Of a stretch of 64,000 nucleotides of DNA, positions 26,451 to 35,583 are shown one piece after another; the first letter of the stretch is position 1; each line of letters begins with the position of its first letter. Origin of the DNA: Paenibacillus sp. S150 (GTDB taxonomy: Bacteria > Bacillota > Bacilli > Paenibacillales > Paenibacillaceae); the NCBI RefSeq assembly GCF_019352175.1, contig NZ_JACBYI010000012.1, positions 62,001 to 126,000 of the forward strand. The letters are read 5' to 3'. The translations under genes and the position numbers were made by a program. The notes under the pieces are model-generated. The model was not told the origin of the DNA. It saw only the letters and a program-made list of their open reading frames with translations, and made no database searches.

Positions 26451-28577
26451 TCATCCTTCCTTCCGGATCACAATAAAACAGGTGCTGTCCGGCAGCGGCA
26501 CCTCACGGCCGTCCTCATCCATGATGATGATCCGGTCCTGAAGCGCCTCCGTATAGCCTTCCTGCAAATAATGGCGGAAGACCTCAATCCTCGCCTGCCC
26601 GCCCAGCGTCTGCTCAATGAAAGACTTGTACTGCGAAGGAGTGAAGTAGCCGAACTGCTCCTGAACCTCATGGATATAGGCTTCCTCTCCCCACGTATAG
26701 GTATACAGAAACTCCATGGCATCGTTCACCGGCAGCAGCACCTCGTGCTCATTCACCCGCTCAACCTGAATGTCCCGTCCGGCAAAATCCTTGGCATAGC
26801 GCTCCAGCGCCGCCATCCCGTCTGTCTCCAGAAAGCGCACACGGCGCCGCTGCTCCGGCGGTTCGCTCATAATTCCGTCGCGGATAATGATTACGCCGCC
26901 ATCCGCCAGCACCTCCAAGCTGCTCACCAGTGCCGCAGCCACAGTTGCATGATTGAACTTTTTGCCGTTAAGCGGAACATAGGAATACAGCTCATGCAGA
27001 ATCGAAGAGAAGATCACCGTATCCACCGTGCCCGGCTCCACAAAGTCCTTCAGATTCAGCGCGTCGCCCTGCAGCACCTCCCAGCGCCGGCCCTCCCGCT
27101 GCTTCTTCTGGCGCAGCGCCTCCACAACATTGCTGGAAATATCAATGCCCACCGGAATCACGCCCGGCATCCGTTCCTCAATCAGGTCCAGCAGCACACC
27201 GCCTCCGGGGCCGATATCCAGCACCTTCCGGCCGGTCACATACTCCAGAATGACCGCTTTATAGTCTGCCGTGCCATTCATTTGGCTTAAATACGTATCC
27301 TCATTATGGAACCGGTCAAAGGCATCCCGGCGCAGCTCGAACAGATCGAACAGCAGCAGCACTGCCCGCTCATACAGCGCCGACTTTTCGGCCTCTATGC
27401 AGAACTCAATCAGCTTCTCTGCCGCCGGGGAGAACTCAAAATTGAAAAACAGCGTATCCGGCAAATGCTCCTCCCGCCGCAGCCGGTGAATCAGATGCGG
27501 ATTGCCAGGAGGAGTGCTGCCATTCAGAATATCCTCCCAGGCCAGGCCGGACAGATATTTCTCAATAATCCGCTTCTTGTACACATTGATCTTCTTGGCG
27601 CCCTTGTAGTCGTAATAGATGCTGTTCATTACTGCCTCGTAGCTGATATGGTTCAAGCTGGACAGCTTGCTGCCGCAGGCTGTAAGCGCCATGACCTTCA
27701 GGAATTGCTCCAGCGAAAAGGTCTGCAGCGCAGACTCCACATACCAGAACGTAACCGGCTGCATAGGCTCCAGAACATCGGGATTGAAGCCTTCCTGCAA
27801 CAGGGCGTCCCACTCGGTATCATAATCCTCGCCCCCGGCAATCGCTCCTGCCCGCATTCTCCGCAGGCGCTCCTTCATCGGCACTTCAGCATGCAAATCT
27901 CCCGAAGAGATCAAGGCTATCAGCTTCATCACCTGAGGGCGAACCTCCTGCCACAGCTCAGGGGATACCGCGGAAATGATGCAGTGGTTCAGCGCGAACA
28001 GCAGCCGCTCCAGCTCATCGGCGGTAAGCAGCCCTTCCTCCACCATCCGGGGCAGCGGACGATTCACGGATGGAGGCACCTCGCCGCGAATCTGCTGGCC
28101 GATCAGACCGTGTGTTTCAATCAGCCGATGCACAATCACCCGTTTCTCAGCCTCTGCCCCGTCCGCTTTCAACCCCGGAGCAGACTCCGGATCATGCTCT
28201 TCCTCCCCTATTCCGCCTGTATGGCGCAAATAAAGCTGGGCAGAGCCGATATTGTGGGCAAAAATATTAATGCCCTCCGCCTGCCATTGCCGGCGCTGGC
28301 GCAGGGTTCCGCCCTTTGCCGTCTCTGACCACACCAGCGTTTCCTCCACCAGCTCCTTGACCCAGTAGGACAACGGCAGACTGTCCAGCAGGCGCAGGCT
28401 CCGCTCCACATAATCCAGCACCGGATTTATGTACTCCAGCTCATGCAGTGAGGCTACGCGCTCCAGATTGACTATGGTTTCTTCCGCTTGAACAATATAA
28501 TCCAGCCAGGGAAAATGCCCGCCGGACAGCTTCCCGGTCTCACGGCAGGCTTCAATGGCTTGCAGGGATTTCAGCAT
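26451..28577 (-). CDS. Large class I SAM-dependent methyltransferase-domain protein
   Basis: The 708-residue protein has an unrecognised helical N-terminal region of about 430 residues and a C-terminal class I methyltransferase domain. Motif I is VLDIGPGGGV, followed by the acidic residue of VGIDIS, the motif IV-like TVIFSSILHEL and a GGVIIIRD strand. The domain probably transfers a methyl group from S-adenosylmethionine, but the acceptor is unknown. It lies 30 bases downstream of the radical SAM gene at 28608 and is probably cotranscribed, so the two may act on the same substrate. No signal peptide is visible. Confidence 0.82.
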   Translation of the reverse strand: MLKSLQAIEACRETGKLSGGHFPWLDYIVQAEETIVNLERVASLHELEYINPVLDYVERSLRLLDSLPLSYWVKELVEETLVWSETAKGGTLRQRRQWQAEGINIFAHNIGSAQLYLRHTGGIGEEEHDPESAPGLKADGAEAEKRVIVHRLIETHGLIGQQIRGEVPPSVNRPLPRMVEEGLLTADELERLLFALNHCIISAVSPELWQEVRPQVMKLIALISSGDLHAEVPMKERLRRMRAGAIAGGEDYDTEWDALLQEGFNPDVLEPMQPVTFWYVESALQTFSLEQFLKVMALTACGSKLSSLNHISYEAVMNSIYYDYKGAKKINVYKKRIIEKYLSGLAWEDILNGSTPPGNPHLIHRLRREEHLPDTLFFNFEFSPAAEKLIEFCIEAEKSALYERAVLLLFDLFELRRDAFDRFHNEDTYLSQMNGTADYKAVILEYVTGRKVLDIGPGGGVLLDLIEERMPGVIPVGIDISSNVVEALRQKKQREGRRWEVLQGDALNLKDFVEPGTVDTVIFSSILHELYSYVPLNGKKFNHATVAAALVSSLEVLADGGVIIIRDGIMSEPPEQRRRVRFLETDGMAALERYAKDFAGRDIQVERVNEHEVLLPVNDAMEFLYTYTWGEEAYIHEVQEQFGYFTPSQYKSFIEQTLGGQARIEVFRHYLQEGYTEALQDRIIIMDEDGREVPLPDSTCFIVIRKEG

Positions 28578-28607
28578 ACGTTATTGCCTCCTAATATAAC
28601 ATCCGAT

Positions 28608-29483
28608 CTACGTTCCGAACCGCTGCCTGTACCCGCATTTGCGGCACAGCTCCTCCACCGCTTCCCGGCGGGAGAAGCCATTGAACAGATTGTTCGCGCG
28701 CTCGCCCTCCACAATCTCGGCGAACGGCTTCTCATGAATATTGCCGAGGTTGATCACCCCTTCGCCATCGAGGCAGCACGGCACCACCGTGCCGTCGACA
28801 AGCACCGCCGCCTGGCTGCGCAGCGCGTGGCAGAAGCCTTTGCCCTCATCCTCCGGCTCGTGCAGGGCAGGCCATTTGAACTCGTGGTCCTGGTTCAAAT
28901 ACACCCGCGGCGCAATCTTCACACCGCTGCCGGGCACGACCTTCTCTTCAATCCTGAAGTCCAGATTGAAGGCTTCCTCCAGCAGAGCCAGCGTCTCGCG
29001 GTTGCGGCTCTTCTCCAGATTTGTCCGGTTGTCCTCGGCCAGATTCCACAGCCGGAAGGAAACAATAACCCCTTGTGCAGACACCTCGCGCACAAAAGAA
29101 ATAATCTCCGACACATATCCCTCGCGGTTCTCCGAGCCTGCATGGCCGTCGAAGCTGTGCAGCGAGAAGTTCATCTGCCGCAGCGCCGGCTTGCCGAGCA
29201 GCTTCGGCCCCGCCTTGTGAATGAGAGTTCCATTGGTCGTAATGTTCACCTTGAACCCCTTGGCGTGGGCGGCATCCAGCAGCCCGCCGAGCTTCGGATG
29301 CAGCAGCGGCTCGCCTTTGACATGGAGGTAGATATGATTGCTGTGCGGCTTGATCTCGTCGAGGATTATATTGAAGGTGTCCAGCTTCATGAAATTTTTC
29401 TGCCGTTCGGTGGGCGGGCAGAAGCTGCAGGCCAGGTTGCAGACGCTTGTAATCTCGATGTACACCTTTTTAAATGTTTTCAA
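28608..29483 (-). CDS. Radical SAM protein with SPASM-like C-terminal cysteines
   Basis: The 291-residue protein has the radical SAM [4Fe-4S] motif CNLACSFC near residues 15-22, the LHVKGEPLLHP beta-strand region (GGE-like) and ITTNGT. The C-terminal part has further cysteines (FCHALRS, VVPCCLDGEG, CRKCGY) typical of a SPASM-like auxiliary cluster. Family members make radical-based modifications of peptides or metabolites. No precursor peptide gene is visible beside it. It is followed 30 bases later by the methyltransferase gene. Confidence 0.9.
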   Translation of the reverse strand: MKTFKKVYIEITSVCNLACSFCPPTERQKNFMKLDTFNIILDEIKPHSNHIYLHVKGEPLLHPKLGGLLDAAHAKGFKVNITTNGTLIHKAGPKLLGKPALRQMNFSLHSFDGHAGSENREGYVSEIISFVREVSAQGVIVSFRLWNLAEDNRTNLEKSRNRETLALLEEAFNLDFRIEEKVVPGSGVKIAPRVYLNQDHEFKWPALHEPEDEGKGFCHALRSQAAVLVDGTVVPCCLDGEGVINLGNIHEKPFAEIVEGERANNLFNGFSRREAVEELCRKCGYRQRFGT

Positions 29484-29524
29484 GTTCCGCCCCCCCCATT
29501 TCCACGTTCATCCGCGGACTTCCG

Positions 29525-30511
29525 CTACAGGTCCGATGCATAGCGGAGGCCGATTTGCGCTCTGGCTTCCTCCATGACCTCGGCGACTGCAAGCGAATTG
29601 GCGTGGCTGTTGACGCTGCTCTCAAGTTGTCCGCTTTGGATCAGGCTGATGAATTCTTCTACCTCATAATACATAGGCTCAAATACCTGCGGCAATGTAA
29701 GCTCCTCAACCGTGCCGTCACGGTAATAAATTTTGACCTGATAGGGCTGGTTGATCTTGTCGATGACCATTGTGCCGTTCTCGCCCTGAATCTCGGCAGG
29801 CAGGTATGAGTCTGCTATCTTGGAATACATCACCACGGCATCCATATCGGAATACCGCATTACGATGCTGCCTTCGCCGTCCACACCTGAAGCGAGCAGC
29901 ACGCCCACAGCCTGCACGGTTTCCGGTTTGCCGAACAGCGCCACCAGCGGATACAGACAATAGATGCCAAGATCCATTAACGAGCCATTGGAGTACGCCG
30001 GATTAAAAGCATTAAGCACCGTTCCCTGGCGGTAGGCATCATATCTCGATGAGTATTGACAATAGCCGGCGAAATAACGGCGCACCTGGCCCAGCTTATA
30101 CAGGTTGTCCCTGATCACGCCGAAATTGGGCATAAAGGTCGATTTCATCGCTTCCATGAACAGCACGCCATTCTTCCGCGCCGCCTCAAGCATCGCCCGC
30201 AGCTCCGCGCTGTTGGAGGCCGCAGGCTTTTCACAGATGACATGCTTCCCATGGTTCAAGCATATTAGCGCCTGCCCAGCGTGCATTGAATTGGGACTGG
30301 CGATATATACGGCATCCACTTCACCGCTGGTCACCATCTCTTCAAGGTTAGTATATATGGATGCGCCTGCGTATTTGGCGGCAAAGTCGCGCCCCTTCTC
30401 CTCTGTACGGGAGTATACGGCAGTAAGGATAAATTCCTCGTTCTCAAGACCCGCCTGGATGAAGCGGTCTGTAATCCAGTTGGTGCCTACGACCCCGAAT
30501 CGAATAGTCAT
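29525..30511 (-). CDS. Gfo/Idh/MocA-family oxidoreductase
   Basis: The 328-residue protein has an N-terminal Rossmann fold (GVVGTNWITDRFI) for NAD(P), the hallmark CEKPAA segment near residues 95-100, and a C-terminal beta-sheet substrate domain (GSLMDLGIYCLYP, ENGTMVID). It probably oxidises or reduces a sugar, inositol or related polyol. It lies 41 bases upstream of the radical SAM gene on the same strand, so cotranscription is possible, though a functional link is not evident. Confidence 0.9.
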   Translation of the reverse strand: MTIRFGVVGTNWITDRFIQAGLENEEFILTAVYSRTEEKGRDFAAKYAGASIYTNLEEMVTSGEVDAVYIASPNSMHAGQALICLNHGKHVICEKPAASNSAELRAMLEAARKNGVLFMEAMKSTFMPNFGVIRDNLYKLGQVRRYFAGYCQYSSRYDAYRQGTVLNAFNPAYSNGSLMDLGIYCLYPLVALFGKPETVQAVGVLLASGVDGEGSIVMRYSDMDAVVMYSKIADSYLPAEIQGENGTMVIDKINQPYQVKIYYRDGTVEELTLPQVFEPMYYEVEEFISLIQSGQLESSVNSHANSLAVAEVMEEARAQIGLRYASDL

Positions 30512-30651
30512 GAATGATCCCGTCCTTTTTTTAAATATACAAGCCGTTTCGGCTGGTCATACTGATCTTTATCTGCTATTTTCTCATCCCGGAATAGGTA
30601 TGTCTACTTTTCGAAAGGAATTTACGACAAATTCCGCCAGTTCGCATTTGT

Positions 30652-30710
30652 GAAAAAAAGCACCGCCGGACCACATGAGAAAACCCTGTCCTTGGTAGGA
30701 ACAGGGCGGT
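30652..30710 (-). terminator. Terminator of the threonine synthase gene
   Basis: On the minus strand, CCCTGT and ACAGGG form a stem followed by TTTTC. A larger alternative stem (ACCGCC with GGCGGT) is followed by a T7 run. The two could compete. Both lie 60-120 bases past the thrC stop. Confidence 0.75.
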
Positions 30711-30771
30711 CTGCCATGAGTTGTATGAGGGCGGCCGGCAGGGGGATGCTCCGGCAAGGCCGCTTATTGGT

Positions 30772-32160
30772 TTATCCGTAAAACTCCACCAGCTGCCGCA
30801 CAATCTCAGCCTTGTCATGCTCCACCACAGTCATGAACTGCGGCATGGAGAACAGCGCGGAGATGGGAGCCGGGAACTCCTGCCTGATGCCGGTCAATGC
30901 AATCGCCTCATTGAACTTGGCTGGATGCGCAGTGGCGAAGGTAATATTCGTTTCCTCCGGGCTGCTGAAGGCCTCGTACGCCGCAATGCCGCAAGCCGTA
31001 TGCGGGTCCAGCAGATAGCCGTATTCCCGCTCGTATTTGCCGATGGTATCGAGACATTGCTGGTTCTTGACTCCTAGCGCCGAGAAGTCCTGCTGCACCT
31101 GGGCAAAGGCTGCACCCTCCACAGTGATCTTGCCCTCCGTCTGCAGCTGCGCCATATACGCGGACAGCTTCACCGCATCCTCATCGACCAGATAATACAG
31201 ATAACGCTCGAAATTGCTCGCCACCTGAATATCCATCGACGGGCTGTAGGTTCCTGTGAAGTCACCCGGCTTGTATTCCCCGGTCAGCACGAAACGTTCG
31301 AGAATGTTGTTTTCGTTGGTGGCGATGATCAGCTTGCGGATCGGCAGTCCCATCCGCTTAGCCAGATAGCCGGAGAAAATATTGCCGAAGTTGCCGGAAG
31401 GCACACTGATGCTGATTTTTTTCTCAGCGCTGCCTTCAATTTGCAGATATGCATAGAAATAATAGACCGTCTGCGCCAGAATGCGCACGAAGTTAATGGA
31501 GTTAATGGCCCGCAGATGATAGCGTCCCTTGAAGTCCAGATCGGCGAACAGCTCCTTGATTACCTTCTGGCAGTCATCGAAGTTGCCCTCAACAGACAGA
31601 TTCAGCACATTGCTGTCGTCCACTGTTGTCATCTGCAGCTCCTGCACCTTGCTGACCTTGCCGTGCGGATGGAGGATGCAGATTTTGATGCCTTCCTTGC
31701 CGCGCACGCCCTGAATCGCCGCCGCTCCCGTATCGCCCGAGGTGGCGCCGAGAATGTGGATAATTTCTCCCCGCACCCTGGCAATATAGGAATACAGCTC
31801 GCCCATGAACTGCAGCGCCACATCCTTGAAGGCAAAGGTAGGGCCATGGAACAGCTCCAGCACATGCAGGGAATCATTCACTTTGTGCAGCGGCGTCACT
31901 TCCGGCGCGCGGAAATTGCCGTAGCTGGTATAGACCATTTCTTTGAGATCCTCATAGGGAATTTCATCGTTGGTATAGTAAGAGAAAATTTCAAGAAACA
32001 GCTCCTGGAAGCTCAGGCTTCTCCATTCCTCCAGCTTCTCTGGGAGGATCACCGGAATCTGAAGAGGCACCATCAGCCCGCCGTCATCCGCCAGCCCCAT
32101 CAGAACCGTATCAATAAAGCCCTTAGCTTTTACATTGCCTCTTGTGCTTATATACTCCAT
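30772..32160 (-). CDS. thrC: Threonine synthase
   Basis: The 462-residue PLP enzyme converts O-phosphohomoserine to threonine. The PLP lysine is K112 in GPTFAFKDVALQ. The N-terminal YISTRGN, the GATSGDTG phosphate loop and the FGNIFSGYLAKRMGLP region identify the longer, E. coli-like ThrC class. AGGAGG precedes the ATG. The 88-base spacer upstream is too short for a T-box leader and none is seen. hom and thrB are not adjacent. Confidence 0.95.
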   Translation of the reverse strand: MEYISTRGNVKAKGFIDTVLMGLADDGGLMVPLQIPVILPEKLEEWRSLSFQELFLEIFSYYTNDEIPYEDLKEMVYTSYGNFRAPEVTPLHKVNDSLHVLELFHGPTFAFKDVALQFMGELYSYIARVRGEIIHILGATSGDTGAAAIQGVRGKEGIKICILHPHGKVSKVQELQMTTVDDSNVLNLSVEGNFDDCQKVIKELFADLDFKGRYHLRAINSINFVRILAQTVYYFYAYLQIEGSAEKKISISVPSGNFGNIFSGYLAKRMGLPIRKLIIATNENNILERFVLTGEYKPGDFTGTYSPSMDIQVASNFERYLYYLVDEDAVKLSAYMAQLQTEGKITVEGAAFAQVQQDFSALGVKNQQCLDTIGKYEREYGYLLDPHTACGIAAYEAFSSPEETNITFATAHPAKFNEAIALTGIRQEFPAPISALFSMPQFMTVVEHDKAEIVRQLVEFYG

Positions 32161-32248
32161 ACCTGTCTCATCCTCCTGAACCCCTCTTTAATTTATATTA
32201 ACACGTTTAAGCGTTAAAGCTATACAACCGGACACTATGGGAGCGTAA

Positions 32249-32755
32249 TTATCCTGAAGTCTTTTTCTTCTGGAGTTCTAACCAAACAACCTTGTTCCTG
32301 TACTCTTTCACATCACTGACATCTTTGCCGAACCACCCCGGCGGGCTAAAGCTGATTGCTGCATCATAGGAGTCGAACTCCACTTCCACAACAGACAGCT
32401 CAAGCTGGCTGTACACATCAATTTCGATGTTAATTCCTTGCCAGACTCCGGTAATGCGTTTTTTTACGAGTGGAACCAGATCGAAGGCTTGAATCAGTTG
32501 TTCGTATAGGCCTTGTGAAATGTTATATTCAATTTCCTCACGGCTGATGCCCTTCCCGTTTTTGTAGGTATGCGTATAATGAACCTCGCCCGTTTCGGGA
32601 TTCCTGATTTTACGGACCCGTAACTCTTCGCCATCGTCTATGGCTAAATAGGTCTGTTCAATAATTTCCACATTCGCAACACTCAATGTCCCTTCCTGTA
32701 TCAGTTGGGCCGGATACTCCGGGAGCAAAAATTTACGTTCAATCTCTAAGCCCAT
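32249..32755 (-). CDS. CYTH-domain protein (triphosphate tunnel family)
   Basis: The 168-residue protein is a compact CYTH domain. It shows the N-terminal EIERKF motif, LRVRKI, YTHTYKNG, REEIEY, KKRI, IEIDVY and VVEVEF, which line the triphosphate tunnel in this family. Such enzymes hydrolyse tripolyphosphate, or cyclise or bind nucleoside triphosphates, with a divalent metal. AAGGAG precedes the ATG, and a near-consensus promoter lies at 32841-32869. It therefore has its own transcription start and is not simply the last gene of the operon. Two larger proteins in that operon carry related motifs. Confidence 0.9.
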   Translation of the reverse strand: MGLEIERKFLLPEYPAQLIQEGTLSVANVEIIEQTYLAIDDGEELRVRKIRNPETGEVHYTHTYKNGKGISREEIEYNISQGLYEQLIQAFDLVPLVKKRITGVWQGINIEIDVYSQLELSVVEVEFDSYDAAISFSPPGWFGKDVSDVKEYRNKVVWLELQKKKTSG

Positions 32756-32840
32756 TTATAGCACTCCTTTTTTATCTGTGTTCCCCTTGTCCGCCCCTGA
32801 TTGGCTGTCCGGCGAAGCATAGATGATAAGCATTAGATTT

Positions 32841-32869
32841 ATCATAGGGGGGAACTATAATCAAGTCAA
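32841..32869 (-). promoter_or_regulatory. Sigma-A-type promoter for the CYTH gene
   Basis: On the minus strand TTGACT, a 17-base spacer, then TATGAT. This is close to consensus and about 85 bases from the start codon at 32755. Confidence 0.65.
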
Positions 32870-32917
32870 TCCAAAGGATGCTAATTCCATCTGGAAGCCA
32901 TGGGCGGCAACGGCAAT

Positions 32918-32942
32918 AGGCCTCCGTATACAAGGGAGGCCT
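32918..32942 (-). terminator. Hairpin downstream of the 13-gene operon
   Basis: AGGCCTCC and GGAGGCCT form an 8-bp perfect stem 28 bases after the regulator stop. There is no good T run, so termination is plausible but not certain. Confidence 0.45.
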
Positions 32943-32969
32943 GGGCTGATGCTTCTGATATCGGAGGTA

Positions 32970-33830
32970 TCAGGAAAGTGATTCAATTCTTGTTTTCGCC
33001 TGGTTGAACGCATAGGCTGATTCAGTGGCTTCAAAAAATAAAGTGGCATACTGGTACAACTTGAGCGCTGCACCCAAATCCCCCAGAGCTTGTCTGCAGT
33101 CCCCCTGAAGGAGCATCAGCTCGCCCAGATTAATCATGGTCTGATGCTCGCGGCATATATGTACCCCCCGTTTGCAGCAGTGTAGCGCTTCGTGCAAAGA
33201 CTGCATCCCATAATAAATTCTGGCCATATGATATAGAGCTTGAACCGCTAATTTATAATTTGCAGCACCAAGCTTTTCGCTGACAACGTTTAAGGCATTC
33301 AATAGATGGGTTATGTGTGTTCCAGACCGCAGGGAGCCGTTGTACATCCGTTCCATACTGATTAATATTTCAATATCCTGTTCCTTCAGCTCGGCTTTCC
33401 GGGCAGCCCGAAACGCTTGTTCACAGAGGATAAAAGCCTGCTCTATATTCTTGGCCAGATAATAACAAACCGCCTCCTGCCAGAATAGAAACTGCTTCAT
33501 TTGAGCGTCTTCAAAGCTCTGAAGACCCTTGGCTTCCGCAATTAGCTGCATGGCATCGGAGAAATTCCCGGCTGCAACGACTTCTTTTATCCTGGATTGA
33601 AAGCTTTCTATTTCTTTATAGGCGGAACTGTCCAAGTACTCGTAAAAATCGTTAAAATTCACTTCCAATTTTCTTGATATTAAATACAGCGTATTTACAT
33701 ACGGATTGATTAAACCATTCTCAATCTTACTGATTTCAGATTGACTGCAGATGCCTTCGGCCAGTTTTGATTGAGAAATATTAACTCTTTTCCTCAAACT
33801 TCTTATTATTAAACCTATGTTGTCAGACAT
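32970..33830 (-). CDS. HTH-TPR transcriptional regulator, RNPP/PlcR-like
   Basis: The 286-residue protein has an N-terminal XRE-type helix-turn-helix (about 3-60, with ISQSKLAEGICSQSEISKIENG) and a C-terminal all-helical region of about 210 residues with TPR-like periodicity. This is the layout of RNPP regulators such as PlcR and PrgX, which bind secreted oligopeptides. Peptide binding is inference here. It is the last gene of the 13-gene operon, 30 bases after the phosphodiesterase stop. AGGAG sits 8 bases before the ATG. An autoregulatory role is plausible. No small pheromone gene was found beside it. Confidence 0.85.
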   Translation of the reverse strand: MSDNIGLIIRSLRKRVNISQSKLAEGICSQSEISKIENGLINPYVNTLYLISRKLEVNFNDFYEYLDSSAYKEIESFQSRIKEVVAAGNFSDAMQLIAEAKGLQSFEDAQMKQFLFWQEAVCYYLAKNIEQAFILCEQAFRAARKAELKEQDIEILISMERMYNGSLRSGTHITHLLNALNVVSEKLGAANYKLAVQALYHMARIYYGMQSLHEALHCCKRGVHICREHQTMINLGELMLLQGDCRQALGDLGAALKLYQYATLFFEATESAYAFNQAKTRIESLS

Positions 33831-33860
33831 CCGAATCACTCCTAACTGCTATTTGAATAA

Positions 33861-35567
33861 TTAGCCGAATGGAAGCACTCCTTCAATTGTATCTGGAATT
33901 TCCAGTCCAAGTTGTCTGCAAATCAGGGGAAACACAGATCGATTATCTACATCCCCAAGTTTGATGCCAGCCGGAATTCCCGGACCCTTGGCATAAAAAA
34001 TTCCATTGAGAGAAGGCCGATGGGGATTGGTTGCGTGACTGGCGCTTTTAAGCGTAGGGACAAGTATTTGCGCCCCGGCAGAACGTGCTGCGCTTAATTC
34101 CAATCCGTCAGCGGCTGCGACGAATAGATCCCCCATATCCGGGGTGAAGCCAGAATCGCCTTGGAATGAATCCGCTGGATGTACAGACTCAAACAACGGT
34201 CCCTGAACAGAGGGATGACGAGCAAGCTTTAACGCATCCACGGCCTTCTCCAGTATCTTATCCCGTTCAGCTTTGAACCCGATTTCCGGATTCAGCCACA
34301 AGGACCCATTATTGGCCTGATGATACACAATAAGTGTATGTTTGGGATCGATCCGCCCCTCGGCGTCAAAGTTCAACAAACGGGCTTGGGCCAGTATCTC
34401 ATTAACATGAATGGTATGTGTCATCCCAGCCATCCCATGATCGGAGCTTACAATGTAACTGCATCCGTCTCCAAATTGGTTTTGAAGCGCAGCAAGCTCT
34501 CCGTCCGCCCATTCGTAAACCTGCCTTACGAACCCCCACACCTCTTCCGCTATTTCAGGCAGATAAGCTTTGCTCTGCGGATCACACCATCCCATTAGCT
34601 CATGCTCAACATCGTCAATGCACGGCTGATATAATATGTACAGCTGCGCATCCTGAACCTGATGAATTGCGCTTAATGCAGATTGGCTGAAATATTCGGC
34701 AGACCAGCGGATACTGTGAAGAAGAAGCCGCTCGGCTTCTCCTTGCCCTCCTTCAGCCAGACGCGTTCCAAACAACCCGCGGCGGTAAGCCCCGCCCAAG
34801 CCTTCGCCCACGAATGGAATCTGCACTTCCGCTGTACTTGCCGGATCGTTCATTGCATCTTTAGGGAAACCTGTCCGGGGATGCCATACCCCCGGGTGGA
34901 TGAAGACAACTGCCCCGTCCGCACGCCGAAATATCTCGACATACAATTGGTCTGCTCCAATTGTAAGATATTGCTGCAATGGAGCTTCCAGTGAAGCGGG
35001 ATACAGAACGAGCGGAGCACTACCGTCAGTTAAAACAGTTACGGAATCATCAGCATTCGCCTGAAGCAATAGTTCATAGGGTCCTGCGGTATAATTTACA
35101 GCCTGGCCAAACTGGTCAGGAGTAATCACACAAGCGCCGCCCCTGAAGATTCGCTTGGAGTATCCTTCAATGGCATAACGGATGCTATCAGGAAGTTGAC
35201 GATTATCATCGGACAAGACCCAGGGAATATGCACCAGAACGCTATCTATCCCATGTGCTCCAGCATAATTCCAAATAGGCTCGGCAAGCAGGATATCCGG
35301 GTCAAACCCTTGCCTGCTCTCCAGCCATGACACCGGAACATGAAAACCATGAATACCGTGTCTTCGCGGCCATGAGCCCGTAAATAATGTTGCCAGGCTT
35401 GGCGGAGTCTGGCAGTTGGGTGAGGGAACCCTGGCTTCACCTTCCACCCCGCCTGAAGCCAGTTCCTCAAGCGCTTGAAGAGTGCCTTCTTGTCTGAGCC
35501 TTCGTGCTGCCCAAGCGGCCGCTCCATCCCAAATCAGCCAAACAACGGGATTGCGGGGTACTGTCAT
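33861..35567 (-). CDS. Alkaline phosphatase superfamily phosphodiesterase (NPP-like)
   Basis: The 568-residue protein carries the metal ligands of the type I phosphodiesterase/nucleotide pyrophosphatase family. These are the first Asp in WLIWDGA (residue 14), the nucleophile Thr in CQTPPS (residue 54) followed by LATLFTG, the second Asp/His pair in CIDDVEHELMG, Asp-His in SSDHGM, and a late His in SASHATNPH. Such enzymes cleave phosphodiester or pyrophosphate bonds, often in nucleotides. No signal peptide is visible, so it is probably cytoplasmic, which is unusual for classical NPPs. It is encoded 16 bases after the HprK-like gene. In this operon it may trim a nucleotide-activated intermediate (inference). 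Confidence 0.87.
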   Translation of the reverse strand: MTVPRNPVVWLIWDGAAAWAARRLRQEGTLQALEELASGGVEGEARVPSPNCQTPPSLATLFTGSWPRRHGIHGFHVPVSWLESRQGFDPDILLAEPIWNYAGAHGIDSVLVHIPWVLSDDNRQLPDSIRYAIEGYSKRIFRGGACVITPDQFGQAVNYTAGPYELLLQANADDSVTVLTDGSAPLVLYPASLEAPLQQYLTIGADQLYVEIFRRADGAVVFIHPGVWHPRTGFPKDAMNDPASTAEVQIPFVGEGLGGAYRRGLFGTRLAEGGQGEAERLLLHSIRWSAEYFSQSALSAIHQVQDAQLYILYQPCIDDVEHELMGWCDPQSKAYLPEIAEEVWGFVRQVYEWADGELAALQNQFGDGCSYIVSSDHGMAGMTHTIHVNEILAQARLLNFDAEGRIDPKHTLIVYHQANNGSLWLNPEIGFKAERDKILEKAVDALKLARHPSVQGPLFESVHPADSFQGDSGFTPDMGDLFVAAADGLELSAARSAGAQILVPTLKSASHATNPHRPSLNGIFYAKGPGIPAGIKLGDVDNRSVFPLICRQLGLEIPDTIEGVLPFG

Positions 35568-35583
35568 CACACACCTCCAAAAG

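Noticed and set aside
32161..32248. T-box leader for thrC
   Set aside because: The spacer is only 88 bases and contains no T-box sequence.
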